Positions 8,652 to 19,127 of a stretch of DNA of 64,000 nt are shown here, piece by piece; positions within the stretch are counted from its first letter, which is position 1, and each line of letters starts with the position of its first letter. Both the position numbers and the translations under genes were made by a program. Location of the stretch: NCBI RefSeq assembly GCF_028863665.1, contig NZ_JARBFX010000003.1, forward strand, positions 248,001 through 312,000, written 5' to 3'. Below the pieces are notes generated by a model. The model ran no database searches and was not told the origin of the DNA. It worked only from the letters and a program-made list of their open reading frames with translations. This stretch comes from Aquabacter sediminis (lineage in GTDB: Bacteria > Pseudomonadota > Alphaproteobacteria > Rhizobiales > Xanthobacteraceae).

Positions 8652-9008
8652 ATGGTATCGGTTGACCTGCTGGAACGGATGGCCAAGGAAGCCCACGCGG
8701 CCGCCCGCGAGCGCTACCCGCTGCTGGAGCCGTGGGACCGACTGACCCCGGAGCGGCGAGCCTACCAGTGCCGCCTCATGGCGCATGCCCTGGCCGCGCT
8801 CACCGCGCGGGACGTGCTCGACCTTTTGGATGCCGTCCCCGAAGTGGTGGCGCTGCCCTCCGAGCCCAGCCCTTATGCGCTCGCCGAGCTCCAGGAAGCG
8901 GCCATCAGCGATAGCGGGACCTCCACCGATGCCCGCCGCCGCTACCGCTCGCTGCTCTCCGTGGCGGCTCAGCCCTTGGTGAGTCGGGCCCGCCATCCTG
9001 CGTCCTGA
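8652..9008 (+). CDS. Conserved hypothetical protein
   Basis: A 118-residue protein with no recognised function. The start at 8652 (MVSVDLLERM) has AGAGGA five bases upstream; the longer reading from 8604 lacks this. The N-terminal half is helical and acidic/basic (AKEAHAAARERYP), followed by PWDRLTPERRAYQCRLMAHAL, which recalls short helical domains of uncharacterised alphaproteobacterial proteins. There is no signal peptide or membrane segment, so it is probably cytosolic. It is divergent from the chorismate mutase gene and convergent with the membrane-protein gene that follows. Confidence 0.6.
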   Translation: MVSVDLLERMAKEAHAAARERYPLLEPWDRLTPERRAYQCRLMAHALAALTARDVLDLLDAVPEVVALPSEPSPYALAELQEAAISDSGTSTDARRRYRSLLSVAAQPLVSRARHPAS

Positions 9009-9020
9009 GCGGCCCCACGC

Positions 9021-9512
9021 TCATGCCGTGCGCATGCCAGGCATCCGTCCGCGGCGTGCGGCCGCGACACCGAGGATGATGAACAGCAACACATTGATCC
9101 CCTGCGCCACCGCGAAGGGCGGTTCAGCGCTGGTGGGTGCGAAGGCGTGGAGGATAGGCACTTTCTGGAAGGCCTGGGCGATGCCCACGAACACCAGCAG
9201 GTAGAGGCTCGCCACCACGCCGGCCGCAAACACGGCCTGATACGGCCCCACCCGATGGAGGCGCCGCGCCGCCCAGGCCACGACCGCCAGCACGAGCAAA
9301 GCGACGATGCCGACAATGACCGCCGGCGTCAGCGCCAGGCCCGGGAACAGGAAGCCGGTGGCGCTGGTCAAAAAGGCCGTCCACAGAAACAGCCGCATGG
9401 CCGTGCCCCGCGCCCCCGGACGGAACAGGTCCGCCACCGCGAAGACCCCCGCCACGATGGCAACGAGGCTGATGAAGGTATGCACCGCAGTGATCACCGA
9501 AAGGTAGGTCAT
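9021..9512 (-). CDS. Hypothetical membrane protein (four or five helices)
   Basis: A 163-residue hydrophobic protein. The start at 9512 (MTYLSVITAVHT) has a GGAGGA ribosome site six bases upstream; the ORF could extend to 9677 but that extension is cysteine/proline-rich noise. Helices are visible around VITAVHTFISLVAIVAGVFAVADLF, FLWTAFLTSATGFLF, AVIVGIVALLVLAVVAWAA, AVFAAGVVASLYLLVFVGIA and INVLLFIILGVAAA, with a basic tail. It resembles uncharacterised inner-membrane proteins. It is a single gene, divergent from wrbA. Confidence 0.62.
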   Translation of the reverse strand: MTYLSVITAVHTFISLVAIVAGVFAVADLFRPGARGTAMRLFLWTAFLTSATGFLFPGLALTPAVIVGIVALLVLAVVAWAARRLHRVGPYQAVFAAGVVASLYLLVFVGIAQAFQKVPILHAFAPTSAEPPFAVAQGINVLLFIILGVAAARRGRMPGMRTA

Positions 9513-9833
9513 GGCATCCTCCAGGCGCGAGCAGGCGCCGGCATCGCGCCACGCGGCCCCGCTCAGGCAAGCATCCATATGCAAAGTGCCAGCCTGTCGG
9601 CCCCCACCGATCCAGGCAGCGATACGCGGCACGCACGGGCCCATTGGCCATACGCAAGGGGCCAAGGCGCCCTGCACGCGACGTCAGTGTGCGCCAGCCC
9701 AGCTTGCTTGCAAAGTCCCAAACGGACTTCACCTCCATTGCAATGATGCACGCCTTGCGCCGCAACAGGGGCTCGGGGCATATCCATGTGCAAGCGCCGA
9801 GGCGCTTTTGAACATCCTGCAGAGGAGATGAAA
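9513..9833. other. Divergent intergenic region upstream of wrbA
   Basis: This 321-bp region holds the promoters of the membrane-protein gene (minus) and wrbA (plus). A short hairpin, AAGCGC-CGAG-GCGCTT followed by TTTG, lies at 9792-9809, just 25 bases before the wrbA start codon, in the likely mRNA leader. The wrbA ribosome site AGAGGAG is at 9821-9827. Short ORFs on both strands read through the region but lack coding character. Confidence 0.45.
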
Positions 9834-10433
9834 ATGGCTAAGGTCCTGGTGCTCTATTATTCGTCCTACGGCCACGTTGAGACCATGGCGGAAGCCGTGG
9901 CGGAAGGCGCCCGCGGCACCGGCGCCCAGGTGGACATCAAGCGCATCCCCGAGACCGTCCCCGAGGAGATCGCCAAGAACGCCCACTTCAAGCTCGACCA
10001 GAAGGCGCCCGTCGCCACCGTGGCCGACCTCGAGCACTATGACGCCATCATCGTCGGCACCGGCACGCGTTTCGGCCGCATGTCATCCCAGCTCGCCGCC
10101 TTCCTCGATCAGGCCGGCGGCCTGTGGGCGCGTGGCGCGCTGAACGGCAAGGTGGGCGGCGCGTTCGTGTCCACCGCCACCCAGCATGGTGGCCAGGAAA
10201 CCACCCTCTTTTCCATCATCACCAACCTCCTGCACTTCGGCATGGTGATCGTGGGCCTGCCCTACAGCCACCAGGGCCAGATGACGGTTTCGGAAGTGGT
10301 GGGCGGCGCGCCCTATGGCGCCACCACCATTGCCGCCGGTGACGGCTCCCGCCAGCCCTCCGAGATCGAGCTGGCCGGCGCCCGCCACCAGGGCGAGCTG
10401 ATCGCCAAGACCGCCGCCAAGCTGTTCGGCTGA
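9834..10433 (+). CDS. wrbA: NAD(P)H:quinone oxidoreductase WrbA
   Basis: A 199-residue flavodoxin-like FMN enzyme that reduces quinones by two electrons and protects against oxidative stress; cytosolic and tetrameric in known members. Motifs: [19 protein letters not shown] phosphate-binding loop, [12 protein letters not shown], and [14 protein letters not shown] around the FMN and dimer interface. Length matches E. coli WrbA (198). The start at 9834 is set by AGAGGAG at 9821. A strong hairpin terminator follows at 10464. Confidence 0.95.
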   Translation: MAKVLVLYYSSYGHVETMAEAVAEGARGTGAQVDIKRIPETVPEEIAKNAHFKLDQKAPVATVADLEHYDAIIVGTGTRFGRMSSQLAAFLDQAGGLWARGALNGKVGGAFVSTATQHGGQETTLFSIITNLLHFGMVIVGLPYSHQGQMTVSEVVGGAPYGATTIAAGDGSRQPSEIELAGARHQGELIAKTAAKLFG

Positions 10434-10463
10434 TCCCTCGCCGGTCGCCGGCGGAGATACGAA

Positions 10464-10497
10464 AAAGGGCCGGGGCGCACAGGCGTCCCGGCCCTTT
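10464..10497. terminator. Bidirectional intrinsic terminator between wrbA and pncB
   Basis: A 14-base stem (AAAGGGCCGGGGCG paired with CGTCCCGGCCCTTT, one G-T pair) with a six-base loop. It has an A run on the left arm and a T run on the right, so it can serve both convergent genes. Confidence 0.85.
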
Positions 10498-10515
10498 CCT
10501 GTTGTGAGGATCAGC

Positions 10516-11808
10516 TCAAACGACGGTGCGCCGCGCCTGCTGGGGTCCCACATTGAAGACGCGCTTGTAGCGCTCGATCTCCTCCGTCGGCCCCATGGCC
10601 TTGGTGGGATTGTCCGAGAGCTTCACTGCGGCGTGTCCGTTGGCCGAGATGACCTTGCACACGATGGAGATGGGATCGAGCACCCCGCCGGGCGCCAGCC
10701 CCCGGAAGTCGTTGGTGAGCAGCGTGCCCCAGCCGAAGCCGAGCCGCATTCGGCCGTTGAAGACCTTGTAGATGCGTTCGATCTCGCCGATGTCGAGCCC
10801 GTCCGAGAAGATGGCGAGCTTCTCGGTGGGATCCTGCCCGCGCGCGCGCCACCAGGCGATGGCCTCCTCGCCGCCTGCAATGGGCTCCTTGCTGTCGATG
10901 CGGATGCCAGTCCAGCCGGCGAGCCAGTCGGGGGCATGGGCAAGGAAGCCGGAGGTGCCATAGGTGTCCGGCAGCATGATCCGCAGGTTGCCTTCGTAAT
11001 CCTCCTGCCAGTCCGCCAGCACCTGGTAAGGCGCCCAGGCCAGCTCCGCATCGTTGCGGGCGAGTGCGCCATAGACCATGGGCAGTTCGTGGGCATTGGT
11101 GCCCGCCGCCTCCACCTCGCGCCGCATGGCGATGAGGCAGTTGGAGGTGCCGAGGAAGGTATCGCCCATGCCCTCGATAAGCGCCTGGACGCACCAGTCC
11201 TGCCACAGGAAACCGTGCCGCCGTCGGGTGCCGAAATCGGCGAGGTTCACCCGCCCCAGGGACTTCAGGAACTCGATCTTTTCCCACACCCGCGTCATGG
11301 CGCGGGCATAGAGGATCTGCAGCTCGAACTTGCCGAGGCTGCGCAGCACCGCCCGGGAGCGCAGCTCGTTGATTATGGCAAGCGCCGGGATCTCCCACAT
11401 GGTGGTCTCGACCCACGGCCCCTCGAAGGTCAGCTCATACTGGCCGTCCCGCTTTTCCAGGTGGTAAGCGGGAAAGCGGAAGCGCTCCAGCCAAGCCACA
11501 TAGTCCGGCGAGAACATCTGCCGCTTGCCGTAGAACATGTTGCCGCGCAGCCAGGTGGATTCTCCGCGCGTGAGCGACAAAGAGCGCACATGGTCCAACT
11601 GCTCGCGCAACTCGCCGATGTCGATGATGTCCGCGAGCCGCACATGGGTCGAGCGGTTGTGGATGCCGAAGGTGACGCGCACCGCCGGGTGCCGGCGGAA
11701 AATCGTTTGCCCCATCAGGAGCTTGTAGAAGTCCGTATCCAGCACCGAGCGAACGATGGGATCGATCTTCCACGTATGATTGTAGACGCGCGTCGCTATG
11801 TCCGTCAT
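10516..11808 (-). CDS. pncB: Nicotinate phosphoribosyltransferase
   Basis: A 430-residue enzyme of NAD salvage that condenses nicotinate with PRPP (ATP-assisted) to give nicotinate mononucleotide; cytosolic. Seen: the N-terminal [12 protein letters not shown], typical of PncB; the [12 protein letters not shown] segment carrying the histidine expected to be phosphorylated; TSNCLIAMR; the phosphate-binding FSDGLD; and [12 protein letters not shown]. Length fits the bacterial type. The start at 11808 is preceded by GGGGGGAG. It is a single gene, divergent from the following diguanylate cyclase gene. Confidence 0.95.
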   Translation of the reverse strand: MTDIATRVYNHTWKIDPIVRSVLDTDFYKLLMGQTIFRRHPAVRVTFGIHNRSTHVRLADIIDIGELREQLDHVRSLSLTRGESTWLRGNMFYGKRQMFSPDYVAWLERFRFPAYHLEKRDGQYELTFEGPWVETTMWEIPALAIINELRSRAVLRSLGKFELQILYARAMTRVWEKIEFLKSLGRVNLADFGTRRRHGFLWQDWCVQALIEGMGDTFLGTSNCLIAMRREVEAAGTNAHELPMVYGALARNDAELAWAPYQVLADWQEDYEGNLRIMLPDTYGTSGFLAHAPDWLAGWTGIRIDSKEPIAGGEEAIAWWRARGQDPTEKLAIFSDGLDIGEIERIYKVFNGRMRLGFGWGTLLTNDFRGLAPGGVLDPISIVCKVISANGHAAVKLSDNPTKAMGPTEEIERYKRVFNVGPQQARRTVV

Positions 11809-11969
11809 GGCTCCCCCCGCGGCCAGCGCGCTTGTGATTGGTCTTCGGACTTATAGCACCGGGGGGCAAGGCCGGGCCAAGTCCCCGAGCGCATTTATGC
11901 AATTGGAGGAATTCCACCCTCTTTCAGCCCGGCGCAGGGGGGCGTGCCGCGGCTCGCCATGCGACACTG

Positions 11970-12014
11970 GATCGCCTGAAAAATCTGGCGATCAGACCTA
12001 CGTAGAGATACGTA
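11970..12014. promoter_or_regulatory. Dyads upstream of the GAF-PAS-GGDEF gene
   Basis: An inverted repeat GATCGCC-N10-GGCGATC (11970-11993) is followed by CTACGTAG (11998-12005), a palindrome, and a further TACGTA (12009-12014). All lie in the 252-bp gap between the divergent pncB and diguanylate cyclase genes, about 50-90 bases before the chosen cyclase start. They are candidate regulator sites; the binding protein is unknown. Confidence 0.4.
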
Positions 12015-12060
12015 GTCTTGCGTAAGGTTAAGCTTGAGCTTGGCGACGAGGCGCCGCTTG

Positions 12061-13593
12061 ATGTTTCCCGATCCCTTGCAACCGTGCCCTCCGTCGCGCC
12101 CTGAACAGGAGAGCGACGTCGCCCCTATGGAAGCCGCCTCCGCGGCCCATAAGCCGCGTCGTTCCGTAGAGGCCCTGCACGCCCTCCAGCATCTCTTGAA
12201 CATGGGCGAAGACGATCTCTCCGTGCTCTATGAGAGCTATCTGGATCGGGCGCGCGCGCTGTTCGGCATGGATGCGGGTGTTATCAGCAGCGTCAAGGAC
12301 GACCAGTTCGTCTTCTTGTGCGTGCAATCGGTGCGGCCGGTGCCCTTTCAGTCTGGCGATCGCTGGCCGCTGGATTCCACCTTCGCGTCCGAAGTGGTGC
12401 GCACTGGCGAGACCCGCCTGATCTGGCACCTGTCGGAGGAAGAACGCTTCAAGTCCCATCCGCTGCATCGTGACGCCGGCTTTGAGACCTATGTGGGCGC
12501 GCCCATCCGCATCGGCGAGGCCATCATTGGCACCTTGAGTCTTCTGGGCAGCAAGCCGCGCGTCATTCCGTTCACGTCGGAGGAGCAGGCGTTTCTCGAA
12601 CTGCTGGCCAACATGCTCGGGCGCGCCATAGAGCGGCACCGCCTGGACATCCGGCGCCGGGCGGCGGAGGTGGAGCGGCAGGATGCCATGCGCCTGTTCA
12701 CGGCAGCCTTCGACAATGCGCCCATCGGCATGGCCCTGGTGGGCCTGGATGGCCAGTTCCTGGACGTCAACGCGGCTGCCTGCCAGCTCTTTGGCTATTC
12801 GGAACTGCAATTGCGGGCCCTGACCTTCCAGGCGATCACGGTCGCGGCCGATCTGGAAGCGGACCTTGAGGATCTGCGCCGGCTTCGCGCCGGGGAGATC
12901 CAGGGATATCGCCTTGAGAAGCGCTATGTGAGGAGCGATGGCAGCATCCTTCAGGCGCAGCTTGATGTGACGCTGGTGCGCAATGAGGATGGCAGCCCGC
13001 GCTGCTATGTCTCGCAGATCCAGGACATCGGCCCACAGACGCATCTGCTCGAGCAGCTCAACCAGCGCAGCGAGGAATTGCAGCAGGTCAACCGCAAGCT
13101 CACCGAACTCGCAACCGTGGATCCTCTCACCGGCATTCTCAACCGCCGGGCCCTGCGACAGCGTATCGACCAGGAATTGGCCGCCGCCCAGGCCTCCAAG
13201 ACGCCGCTCGCGTTCGTGATGTTCGATGTGGATCACTTCAAGGCCTATAATGATCGCTTCGGCCATTTGGAGGGCGACCATGCCCTCAAGGCCATCGCGG
13301 ACATCCTGCGCGACGGCACCCGCGCCTCGGACACCATCGGCCGTTTCGGGGGCGAGGAATTCCTGGTGTTGCTCCCGGGCGCCGACGAGGCGACGGCGCG
13401 GGCGATCGCCGAACGCATCCGGACCCGCACCGAAGCCGCCACTGGACTGCTCGCCCTCCTGACCATCAGCGCGGGCATCCATGTGTTCGAGCCAGCCGAG
13501 GAAGCGGCCTCGGGAGATCAGCCCATCTCGAAAGCTGATGCCGCGCTCTACCGGGCCAAGAATTTGGGGCGGAACCGGGTGGAGGTGGCCTGA
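12061..13593 (+). CDS. Diguanylate cyclase with GAF and PAS sensor domains
   Basis: A 510-residue predicted cytosolic c-di-GMP synthase. Order: a GAF domain (about 35-190), a PAS domain (about 205-330; FDNAPIGMALVGLDGQFLDVN), a coiled linker (LLEQLNQRSEELQQVNRKL), then GGDEF. The active site reads RFGGEEF near residue 430. An RxxD product-inhibition site (RASD) lies five residues before it, so the enzyme is probably active and feedback-controlled. No transmembrane segment. Start: an ATG at 12061 with GAGG nine bases upstream is preferred; TTG at 12034 or ATG at 12127 are alternatives. The ligand of the GAF/PAS domains is unknown. Confidence 0.88.
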   Translation: MFPDPLQPCPPSRPEQESDVAPMEAASAAHKPRRSVEALHALQHLLNMGEDDLSVLYESYLDRARALFGMDAGVISSVKDDQFVFLCVQSVRPVPFQSGDRWPLDSTFASEVVRTGETRLIWHLSEEERFKSHPLHRDAGFETYVGAPIRIGEAIIGTLSLLGSKPRVIPFTSEEQAFLELLANMLGRAIERHRLDIRRRAAEVERQDAMRLFTAAFDNAPIGMALVGLDGQFLDVNAAACQLFGYSELQLRALTFQAITVAADLEADLEDLRRLRAGEIQGYRLEKRYVRSDGSILQAQLDVTLVRNEDGSPRCYVSQIQDIGPQTHLLEQLNQRSEELQQVNRKLTELATVDPLTGILNRRALRQRIDQELAAAQASKTPLAFVMFDVDHFKAYNDRFGHLEGDHALKAIADILRDGTRASDTIGRFGGEEFLVLLPGADEATARAIAERIRTRTEAATGLLALLTISAGIHVFEPAEEAASGDQPISKADAALYRAKNLGRNRVEVA

Positions 13594-13657
13594 GGCATCC
13601 ACACGTCTGGGGAGCACTCAGCGCCGGGAGGACAGGCAGCAAGATTATTGCCGCCAG

Positions 13658-13674
13658 GGCATCAATGTGATGCC
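13658..13674. promoter_or_regulatory. Perfect 7-bp dyad upstream of gcl
   Basis: GGCATCA-ATG-TGATGCC, about 70 bases before the gcl start codon. The perfect symmetry and position suggest the operator of a regulator of the glyoxylate cluster. No regulator gene lies next to it. Confidence 0.4.
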
Positions 13675-13742
13675 ATTTCTTCCCATAGAAGCGAAGCGGC
13701 GGGCACGGCATCCTCGACGAAAGTCAAAGAAGGGGAAACGCC

Positions 13743-15518
13743 ATGGCTCGCATGCGTGCTGTCGACGCCGCTGTCCGCGTTCTGGAAAAGGAAGGCATTT
13801 CCTGCGCCTTCGGCGTTCCGGGCGCAGCGATCAATCCGTTCTATTCTGCCCTCAAGGCCCGCGGCTCCATCCGCCACGTCCTGGCGCGCCACGTGGAGGG
13901 CGCCTCCCACATGGCCGAGGGCTATACCCGTGCGGTGGCCGGCAATATCGGCCTGTGCATCGGCACCTCGGGGCCGGCCGGCACGGACATGATTACCGGG
14001 CTCTACTCCGCCTCGGCCGATTCCATTCCGATCCTGTGCATCACCGGCCAGGCCCCCCGCGCCCGGCTCTACAAGGAAGATTTCCAGGCGGTGGACATCG
14101 AATCCATCGCCAAGCCGGTCACCAAGTGGGCGGTCACCGTGCGCGAGCCGGCCCTGGTGCCGATGGTGTTCCAGCAGGCCTTTCACGTCATGCGCTCGGG
14201 CCGTCCGGGGCCGGTGCTCATCGACCTGCCCCTGGACGTGCAGCTCGCCGAGATTGAGTTCGACGAGGAAACCTACGCGCCTCTTCCTGTCTATAAGCCC
14301 AAGGCAACCCGCGCCCAGGCGGAGAAGGCACTGTCCTTCCTGCTCGACAGCGAGCGCCCGCTGATCGTCGCCGGTGGCGGCATCATCAATGCGGATGCCT
14401 CGGCCCAGCTCGTGCAGTTCGCCGAACTGACCGGCGTGCCGGTCATCCCCACCCTTATGGGCTGGGGCACCATTCCCGACGACCATCCGCTGATGGCCGG
14501 CATGTGCGGGCTCCAGACCTCGCACCGCTACGGCAATGCCAACATGCTGGCGTCCGACTTCGTGCTCGGCATCGGCAATCGCTGGGCAAACCGGCACACG
14601 GGCTCGGTGGAGGTCTACACCAAGGGGCGCAAGTTCGTGCATGTGGACATCGAGCCGACCCAGATCGGCCGCGTGTTCGGCCCGGACTTCGGCGTTGTCT
14701 CGGACGCCGGCGCGGCGCTCGATCTCTTCCTCGAGGTGGCGCGGGACTGGAAGGCGAAGGGCCTGTTGCCGGACTATTCTGCCTGGGCGCAGGAATGCCT
14801 TGGCCGCAAGCGCACCATGCTGCGCAAGTCTCACTTTGATAACGTGCCGCTGAAGCCCCAGCGCGTCTATGAGGAGATGGTGGAGGCCTTCGGCCGCGAC
14901 GTGACCTATGTCACCACCATCGGCCTCTCCCAGATTGCCGGCGCCCAGTTCCTGCACGTCTATGAGCCCCGCCACTGGATCAATTGCGGTCAGGCGGGCC
15001 CGCTCGGCTGGACCTTGCCGGCGGCGCTGGGCGTTCGGGCGGCGCGTCCCGATGCCAAGATCGTGGCGCTATCGGGTGACTATGACTTCCAGTTCCTGAT
15101 CGAGGAACTGGCGGTGGGCGCCCAGCACAAGCTGCCCTATCTCCATGTGGTGGTAAACAATTCCTATCTCGGCCTCATCCGCCAGGCCCAGCGCGGGTTC
15201 GAGATGGACTTCGAGGTGTCACTGTCCTTCGACAATATCAATTCGGAAGAGGCTGGCGCCTATGGCGTCGACCATGTGGCGGTGGCCGAGGGCCTCGGCT
15301 GCAAGGCCATCCGGGTGCGCACGCCCAACGAATTCAAGGATGCCTTCGCCCGCGCCGAGGCCCTGATGCAGGAGCACCAGGTGCCGGTGGTGGTGGAATT
15401 CATCCTGGAGCGGGTGACCAACATCGCCATGGGTGTCGAGATCGACAAGGTGACCGAGTTCGAGGACATCCTCGATCTTCCTGTCGAGAAGGTTCGTCAG
15501 CCCGAACCGGCGGAGTGA
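13743..15518 (+). CDS. gcl: Glyoxylate carboligase (tartronate-semialdehyde synthase)
   Basis: A 591-residue ThDP- and FAD-dependent enzyme that joins two glyoxylates to tartronate semialdehyde plus CO2, the first step of the glycerate pathway. Val51 (in [13 protein letters not shown]) replaces the catalytic glutamate found in nearly all other ThDP enzymes, the hallmark of Gcl. The ThDP/Mg site is in the C-terminal domain ([13 protein letters not shown] to [10 protein letters not shown]), and the middle domain carries the FAD-like fold. Length matches E. coli Gcl (593). The start at 13743 has AAGGGGAAA upstream. It leads the series gcl, hyi, glxR, pyk, which converts glyoxylate towards glycerate and pyruvate. 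Confidence 0.97.
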   Translation: MARMRAVDAAVRVLEKEGISCAFGVPGAAINPFYSALKARGSIRHVLARHVEGASHMAEGYTRAVAGNIGLCIGTSGPAGTDMITGLYSASADSIPILCITGQAPRARLYKEDFQAVDIESIAKPVTKWAVTVREPALVPMVFQQAFHVMRSGRPGPVLIDLPLDVQLAEIEFDEETYAPLPVYKPKATRAQAEKALSFLLDSERPLIVAGGGIINADASAQLVQFAELTGVPVIPTLMGWGTIPDDHPLMAGMCGLQTSHRYGNANMLASDFVLGIGNRWANRHTGSVEVYTKGRKFVHVDIEPTQIGRVFGPDFGVVSDAGAALDLFLEVARDWKAKGLLPDYSAWAQECLGRKRTMLRKSHFDNVPLKPQRVYEEMVEAFGRDVTYVTTIGLSQIAGAQFLHVYEPRHWINCGQAGPLGWTLPAALGVRAARPDAKIVALSGDYDFQFLIEELAVGAQHKLPYLHVVVNNSYLGLIRQAQRGFEMDFEVSLSFDNINSEEAGAYGVDHVAVAEGLGCKAIRVRTPNEFKDAFARAEALMQEHQVPVVVEFILERVTNIAMGVEIDKVTEFEDILDLPVEKVRQPEPAE

Positions 15519-15547
15519 CCTCCCCTCCGGACTTTGGGTAGACTTGA

Positions 15548-15580
15548 CCCTCCGGCGCACGTCGCGCCGGAGGGCTCTTT
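15548..15580 (+). terminator. Hairpin between gcl and hyi
   Basis: An 11-bp perfect stem CCCTCCGGCGC / GCGCCGGAGGG with a five-base loop, followed by CTCTTT. It can act as a partial terminator or as a 3' stabiliser that lets gcl be made in excess over hyi. Confidence 0.7.
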
Positions 15581-15646
15581 GCGGCCGCGCCGTCGGGGGC
15601 GGACCGAAACCAAGCAATATCAAAGGCTCAGCCAGCGGAGAGGTGA

Positions 15647-16420
<774 letters not shown>

Positions 16421-16426
16421 GACTGG

Positions 16427-16447
16427 CGGGGGCGAATGCCCCCGTTC
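16427..16447 (+). terminator. Hairpin between hyi and glxR
   Basis: A perfect 7-bp stem CGGGGGC / GCCCCCG with a GAAT loop and TTCT after it, seven bases past the hyi stop. The T tract is weak, so partial termination or transcript processing is likelier than a full stop. Confidence 0.5.
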
Positions 16448-16515
16448 TCCACCGCCAAGCAAAGCCGCGACGCGCAGGGCGCGGCGCGCCCATAGATTTC
16501 AGGGAGTGATTTCAC

Positions 16516-17394
16516 ATGAACGTCGGTTTCATCGGCCTCGGCATCATGGGCCGGCCCATGGCCGGGCATCTCATAGATGCCGGCCACACCCTCTTCGTCC
16601 ATAACCGCTCCAAGCCCGCCCAGGACCTCCTGGACAAGGGCGCGGTGGATGCCGGCTCGCCGGCCGAAGTGGCCCGCAAGGCGGACATCATCATCACCAT
16701 GGTCCCGGACACGCCCGACGTGGAGAAGGTGCTGTTCGGCAAGGATGGGGTCGCCGAGGGCCTCTCCGCCGGCAAGATCGTGGTGGACATGAGCTCCATC
16801 TCTCCCGTCGCCACCAAGGAATTTGCGGCCAAGGTTGCGGCGCTGGGCGCCGACTATCTGGACGCACCGGTCTCGGGCGGCGAAGTCGGCGCCAAGGCGG
16901 CCTCGCTGACCATCATGGTGGGCGGCAGCGATGCCGGCTTCGAGGCGGTGAAGCCCCTGTTCGAGAAGATGGGCAAGAACATCACCCTGGTGGGTGGCGT
17001 CGGCGCCGGCCAGACCGCCAAGGTGGCCAACCAGATCATCGTCGCGCTCACCATCGAGGCGGTGGCCGAGGGCCTGGTCTTTGCCGCCAAGGCGGGGGCG
17101 GACCCGGCCAAGGTGCGTCAGGCGCTCATGGGCGGCCTTGCCACTTCCCGGATCCTGGAGGTGCATGGCGAGCGCATGATCAAGCGCACCTTCGATCCCG
17201 GCTTCCGGATCGAGTTGCACCAGAAGGACCTGAACCTGGCTTTGTCGTCGGCCCGGGCGCTTGGTGTGTCGCTGCCCAACACGGCCACGGCGCAGGAACT
17301 CTTCAACGCGGTCTCCGCCCATGGTGGCGCCAAGCTCGACCATTCCGCCCTGGTGAAGGCGCTGGAGCTGATGGCCGGCCACGACGTGGCGTGA
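16516..17394 (+). CDS. glxR: 2-hydroxy-3-oxopropionate (tartronate semialdehyde) reductase
   Basis: A 292-residue beta-hydroxyacid dehydrogenase that reduces tartronate semialdehyde to D-glycerate with NAD(P)H. NAD-binding motif GFIGLGIMGRPMAGHL at the N-terminus; substrate motif DAPVSGGEVGAKA (about 116-128); catalytic lysine in GAGQTAKVANQIIV (about 171). AGREEN-type contacts and length fit GlxR. AGGGAG precedes the ATG. Its place after gcl and hyi confirms the role. Compare the paralogue at 60266, in which the SGG of the substrate motif is replaced. Confidence 0.95.
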   Translation: MNVGFIGLGIMGRPMAGHLIDAGHTLFVHNRSKPAQDLLDKGAVDAGSPAEVARKADIIITMVPDTPDVEKVLFGKDGVAEGLSAGKIVVDMSSISPVATKEFAAKVAALGADYLDAPVSGGEVGAKAASLTIMVGGSDAGFEAVKPLFEKMGKNITLVGGVGAGQTAKVANQIIVALTIEAVAEGLVFAAKAGADPAKVRQALMGGLATSRILEVHGERMIKRTFDPGFRIELHQKDLNLALSSARALGVSLPNTATAQELFNAVSAHGGAKLDHSALVKALELMAGHDVA

Positions 17395-17402
17395 CAGCGC
17401 AT

Positions 17403-17457
17403 CTCATGCTCTATGCATGAGGCCGGGTCCCGCCAGCGCCAAATGGCGGGACCCGGC
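17403..17457 (+). other. Two back-to-back hairpins between glxR and pyk
   Basis: CTCATGC-TCTAT-GCATGAG (17403-17421) abuts GCCGGGTCCCGCCA-N8-TGGCGGGACCCGGC (17422-17457), a perfect 14-bp stem. No T tract follows, so they may protect the 3' end of a processed glxR transcript or act as a weak terminator. They fill most of the 134-bp gap before pyk. Confidence 0.6.
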
Positions 17458-17528
17458 ACCGGCGTCGCCCGCGACGCTGCAAACACCGGCCGCAACGGCC
17501 CGGCAGAATGACTTCAGGGGAAGACGCC

Positions 17529-18986
17529 ATGGTCACGAGACGCACCCGCTCCACCAAGATCGTCGCGACGGTCGGTCCAGCCTCCAACAGCCCGGAGATG
17601 CTGAAGGCCCTGTTCGAGGCGGGGGTCGACGTGTTTCGCCTGAACTTCAGCCATGGCACGCAAGAGGACCATGGCGCGGTGCTGGCCCGCATTCGTGCCC
17701 TTGAGGCAGAGGCGGGCCGCCCCATCGGCGTGATCGCCGATCTCCAGGGCCCCAAGCTTCGCCTCGGCCGCTTCACGGACAATTCCATCACCTTCGCGCC
17801 CGGCAAGATCCTGCGCTTCGATGCGGACGTGGAAACGCTGGGCGACGAAAACAGGGTTCCCATTCCTCATCCCGACATCATCGAGGCCCTCACCCTCGGC
17901 GCCACCGTCCTGTGCGACGACGGCAAGGTGCGCCTGAAAGTGGTGGGCAAGGGCCCCGGCTGGCTGGATGCGCAAGTCATCAGTGGGACGCGCCTGTCCA
18001 ACAACAAGGGCTTCAACATTCCCGACGTGGTGCTGCCGCTCTCACCGCTGACGGAAAAGGACCGGTCTGACCTCGCCTTCGCCCTCTCCAAGGGCGTGGA
18101 ATGGATCGCGCTGTCCTTCGTGCAGCGTCCGGAGGACATCCACGAGGCCCGCGCTTTGGTGGGCGACAAGGCCGCCATCATGCTCAAGATGGAAAAGCCT
18201 TCGGCGGTGGAACACCTCACCGAACTGGTGCGCCTGTCGGACGCCATCATGGTGGCGCGCGGGGATCTCGGCGTTGAGCTGTCGCTGCCGGAGGTGCCGG
18301 CCATCCAGAAGCGCATGATCGCCGAATCCCGGCGCTTCGGCCGGCCGGTCATCGTCGCCACCCAGATGCTGGAGAGCATGATCACCGCCCCCGTCCCCAC
18401 CCGCGCTGAGGTGTCGGATGTGGCAACCGCCGTCTATGAGGGCGCGGATGCGGTGATGCTGTCCGCGGAAAGCGCAGCGGGGCAATACCCCCGGGAGGCC
18501 GTGGCCTTCATGGACGACATCATTCGCCATGTGGAAGGCGATCCCGGCTATCGGCAAGTGCTCGACGCCATGCCCGCCCCCGCCGGCGACGGCATCGGCG
18601 ATGCAGTGATCCGCGCCGCCACCCAGACGGCCACGGCCGTGAGCGCCAAGGCGATCGTGGCCTATACCTCCTCCGGCACCACAGGCTTGCGCGCCGCCCG
18701 CGAGCGCCCGGCCCAGCCGATCCTCGGCATCACCAGCCGCATTGAGACCGCCCGTCGCCTGGCGCTCTGCTACGCCGTCCATGCCGTGCACGCGCCGGGG
18801 GACATCCACTCCTTCGGCGAGATGGTGGACACGGCGGTGCGCATCGCCGTGCGCGAAACCATGGGCAAGCCGGGCGACCGGCTGACCATCACTGCGGGCG
18901 TGCCCTTCGCCCAGCAGGGCACCACCAACATCCTGCGCGTCACAACCATTGGCGACACCGACCCACCGAGCAAATACGACGCCTGA
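17529..18986 (+). CDS. pyk: Pyruvate kinase
   Basis: A 485-residue glycolytic enzyme transferring phosphate from phosphoenolpyruvate to ADP. TKIVATVGPASN at the N-terminus, VDVFRLNFSHGT, the active-site MVARGDLGVELSL, and ATQMLESM with the ADVATAVYEGADAVMLSAE region are all present; the C-terminal allosteric domain is full length. The start at 17529 (MVTRRTRSTK) has AGGGGA seven bases upstream, better than the ATG at 17508. Pyruvate kinase often travels with gcl-hyi-glxR clusters (TtuE type) and would draw the glycerate made there, via phosphoglycerate, towards pyruvate. A glycerate kinase gene is not in the window. Confidence 0.95.
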   Translation: MVTRRTRSTKIVATVGPASNSPEMLKALFEAGVDVFRLNFSHGTQEDHGAVLARIRALEAEAGRPIGVIADLQGPKLRLGRFTDNSITFAPGKILRFDADVETLGDENRVPIPHPDIIEALTLGATVLCDDGKVRLKVVGKGPGWLDAQVISGTRLSNNKGFNIPDVVLPLSPLTEKDRSDLAFALSKGVEWIALSFVQRPEDIHEARALVGDKAAIMLKMEKPSAVEHLTELVRLSDAIMVARGDLGVELSLPEVPAIQKRMIAESRRFGRPVIVATQMLESMITAPVPTRAEVSDVATAVYEGADAVMLSAESAAGQYPREAVAFMDDIIRHVEGDPGYRQVLDAMPAPAGDGIGDAVIRAATQTATAVSAKAIVAYTSSGTTGLRAARERPAQPILGITSRIETARRLALCYAVHAVHAPGDIHSFGEMVDTAVRIAVRETMGKPGDRLTITAGVPFAQQGTTNILRVTTIGDTDPPSKYDA

Positions 18987-19127
18987 TGGTGCCCCCCTGC
19001 GGCACCCCGCCGCACGGAAGGCCTTTTTCCTCCGCCGGGCAGGGCGAACGCCCACCGTGCAACCATGGGAGGTGGCACAGCCCCGCGGTTTAAGGGATTA
19101 TGGCGCCGCACCCATCGGGAAGGCCTC

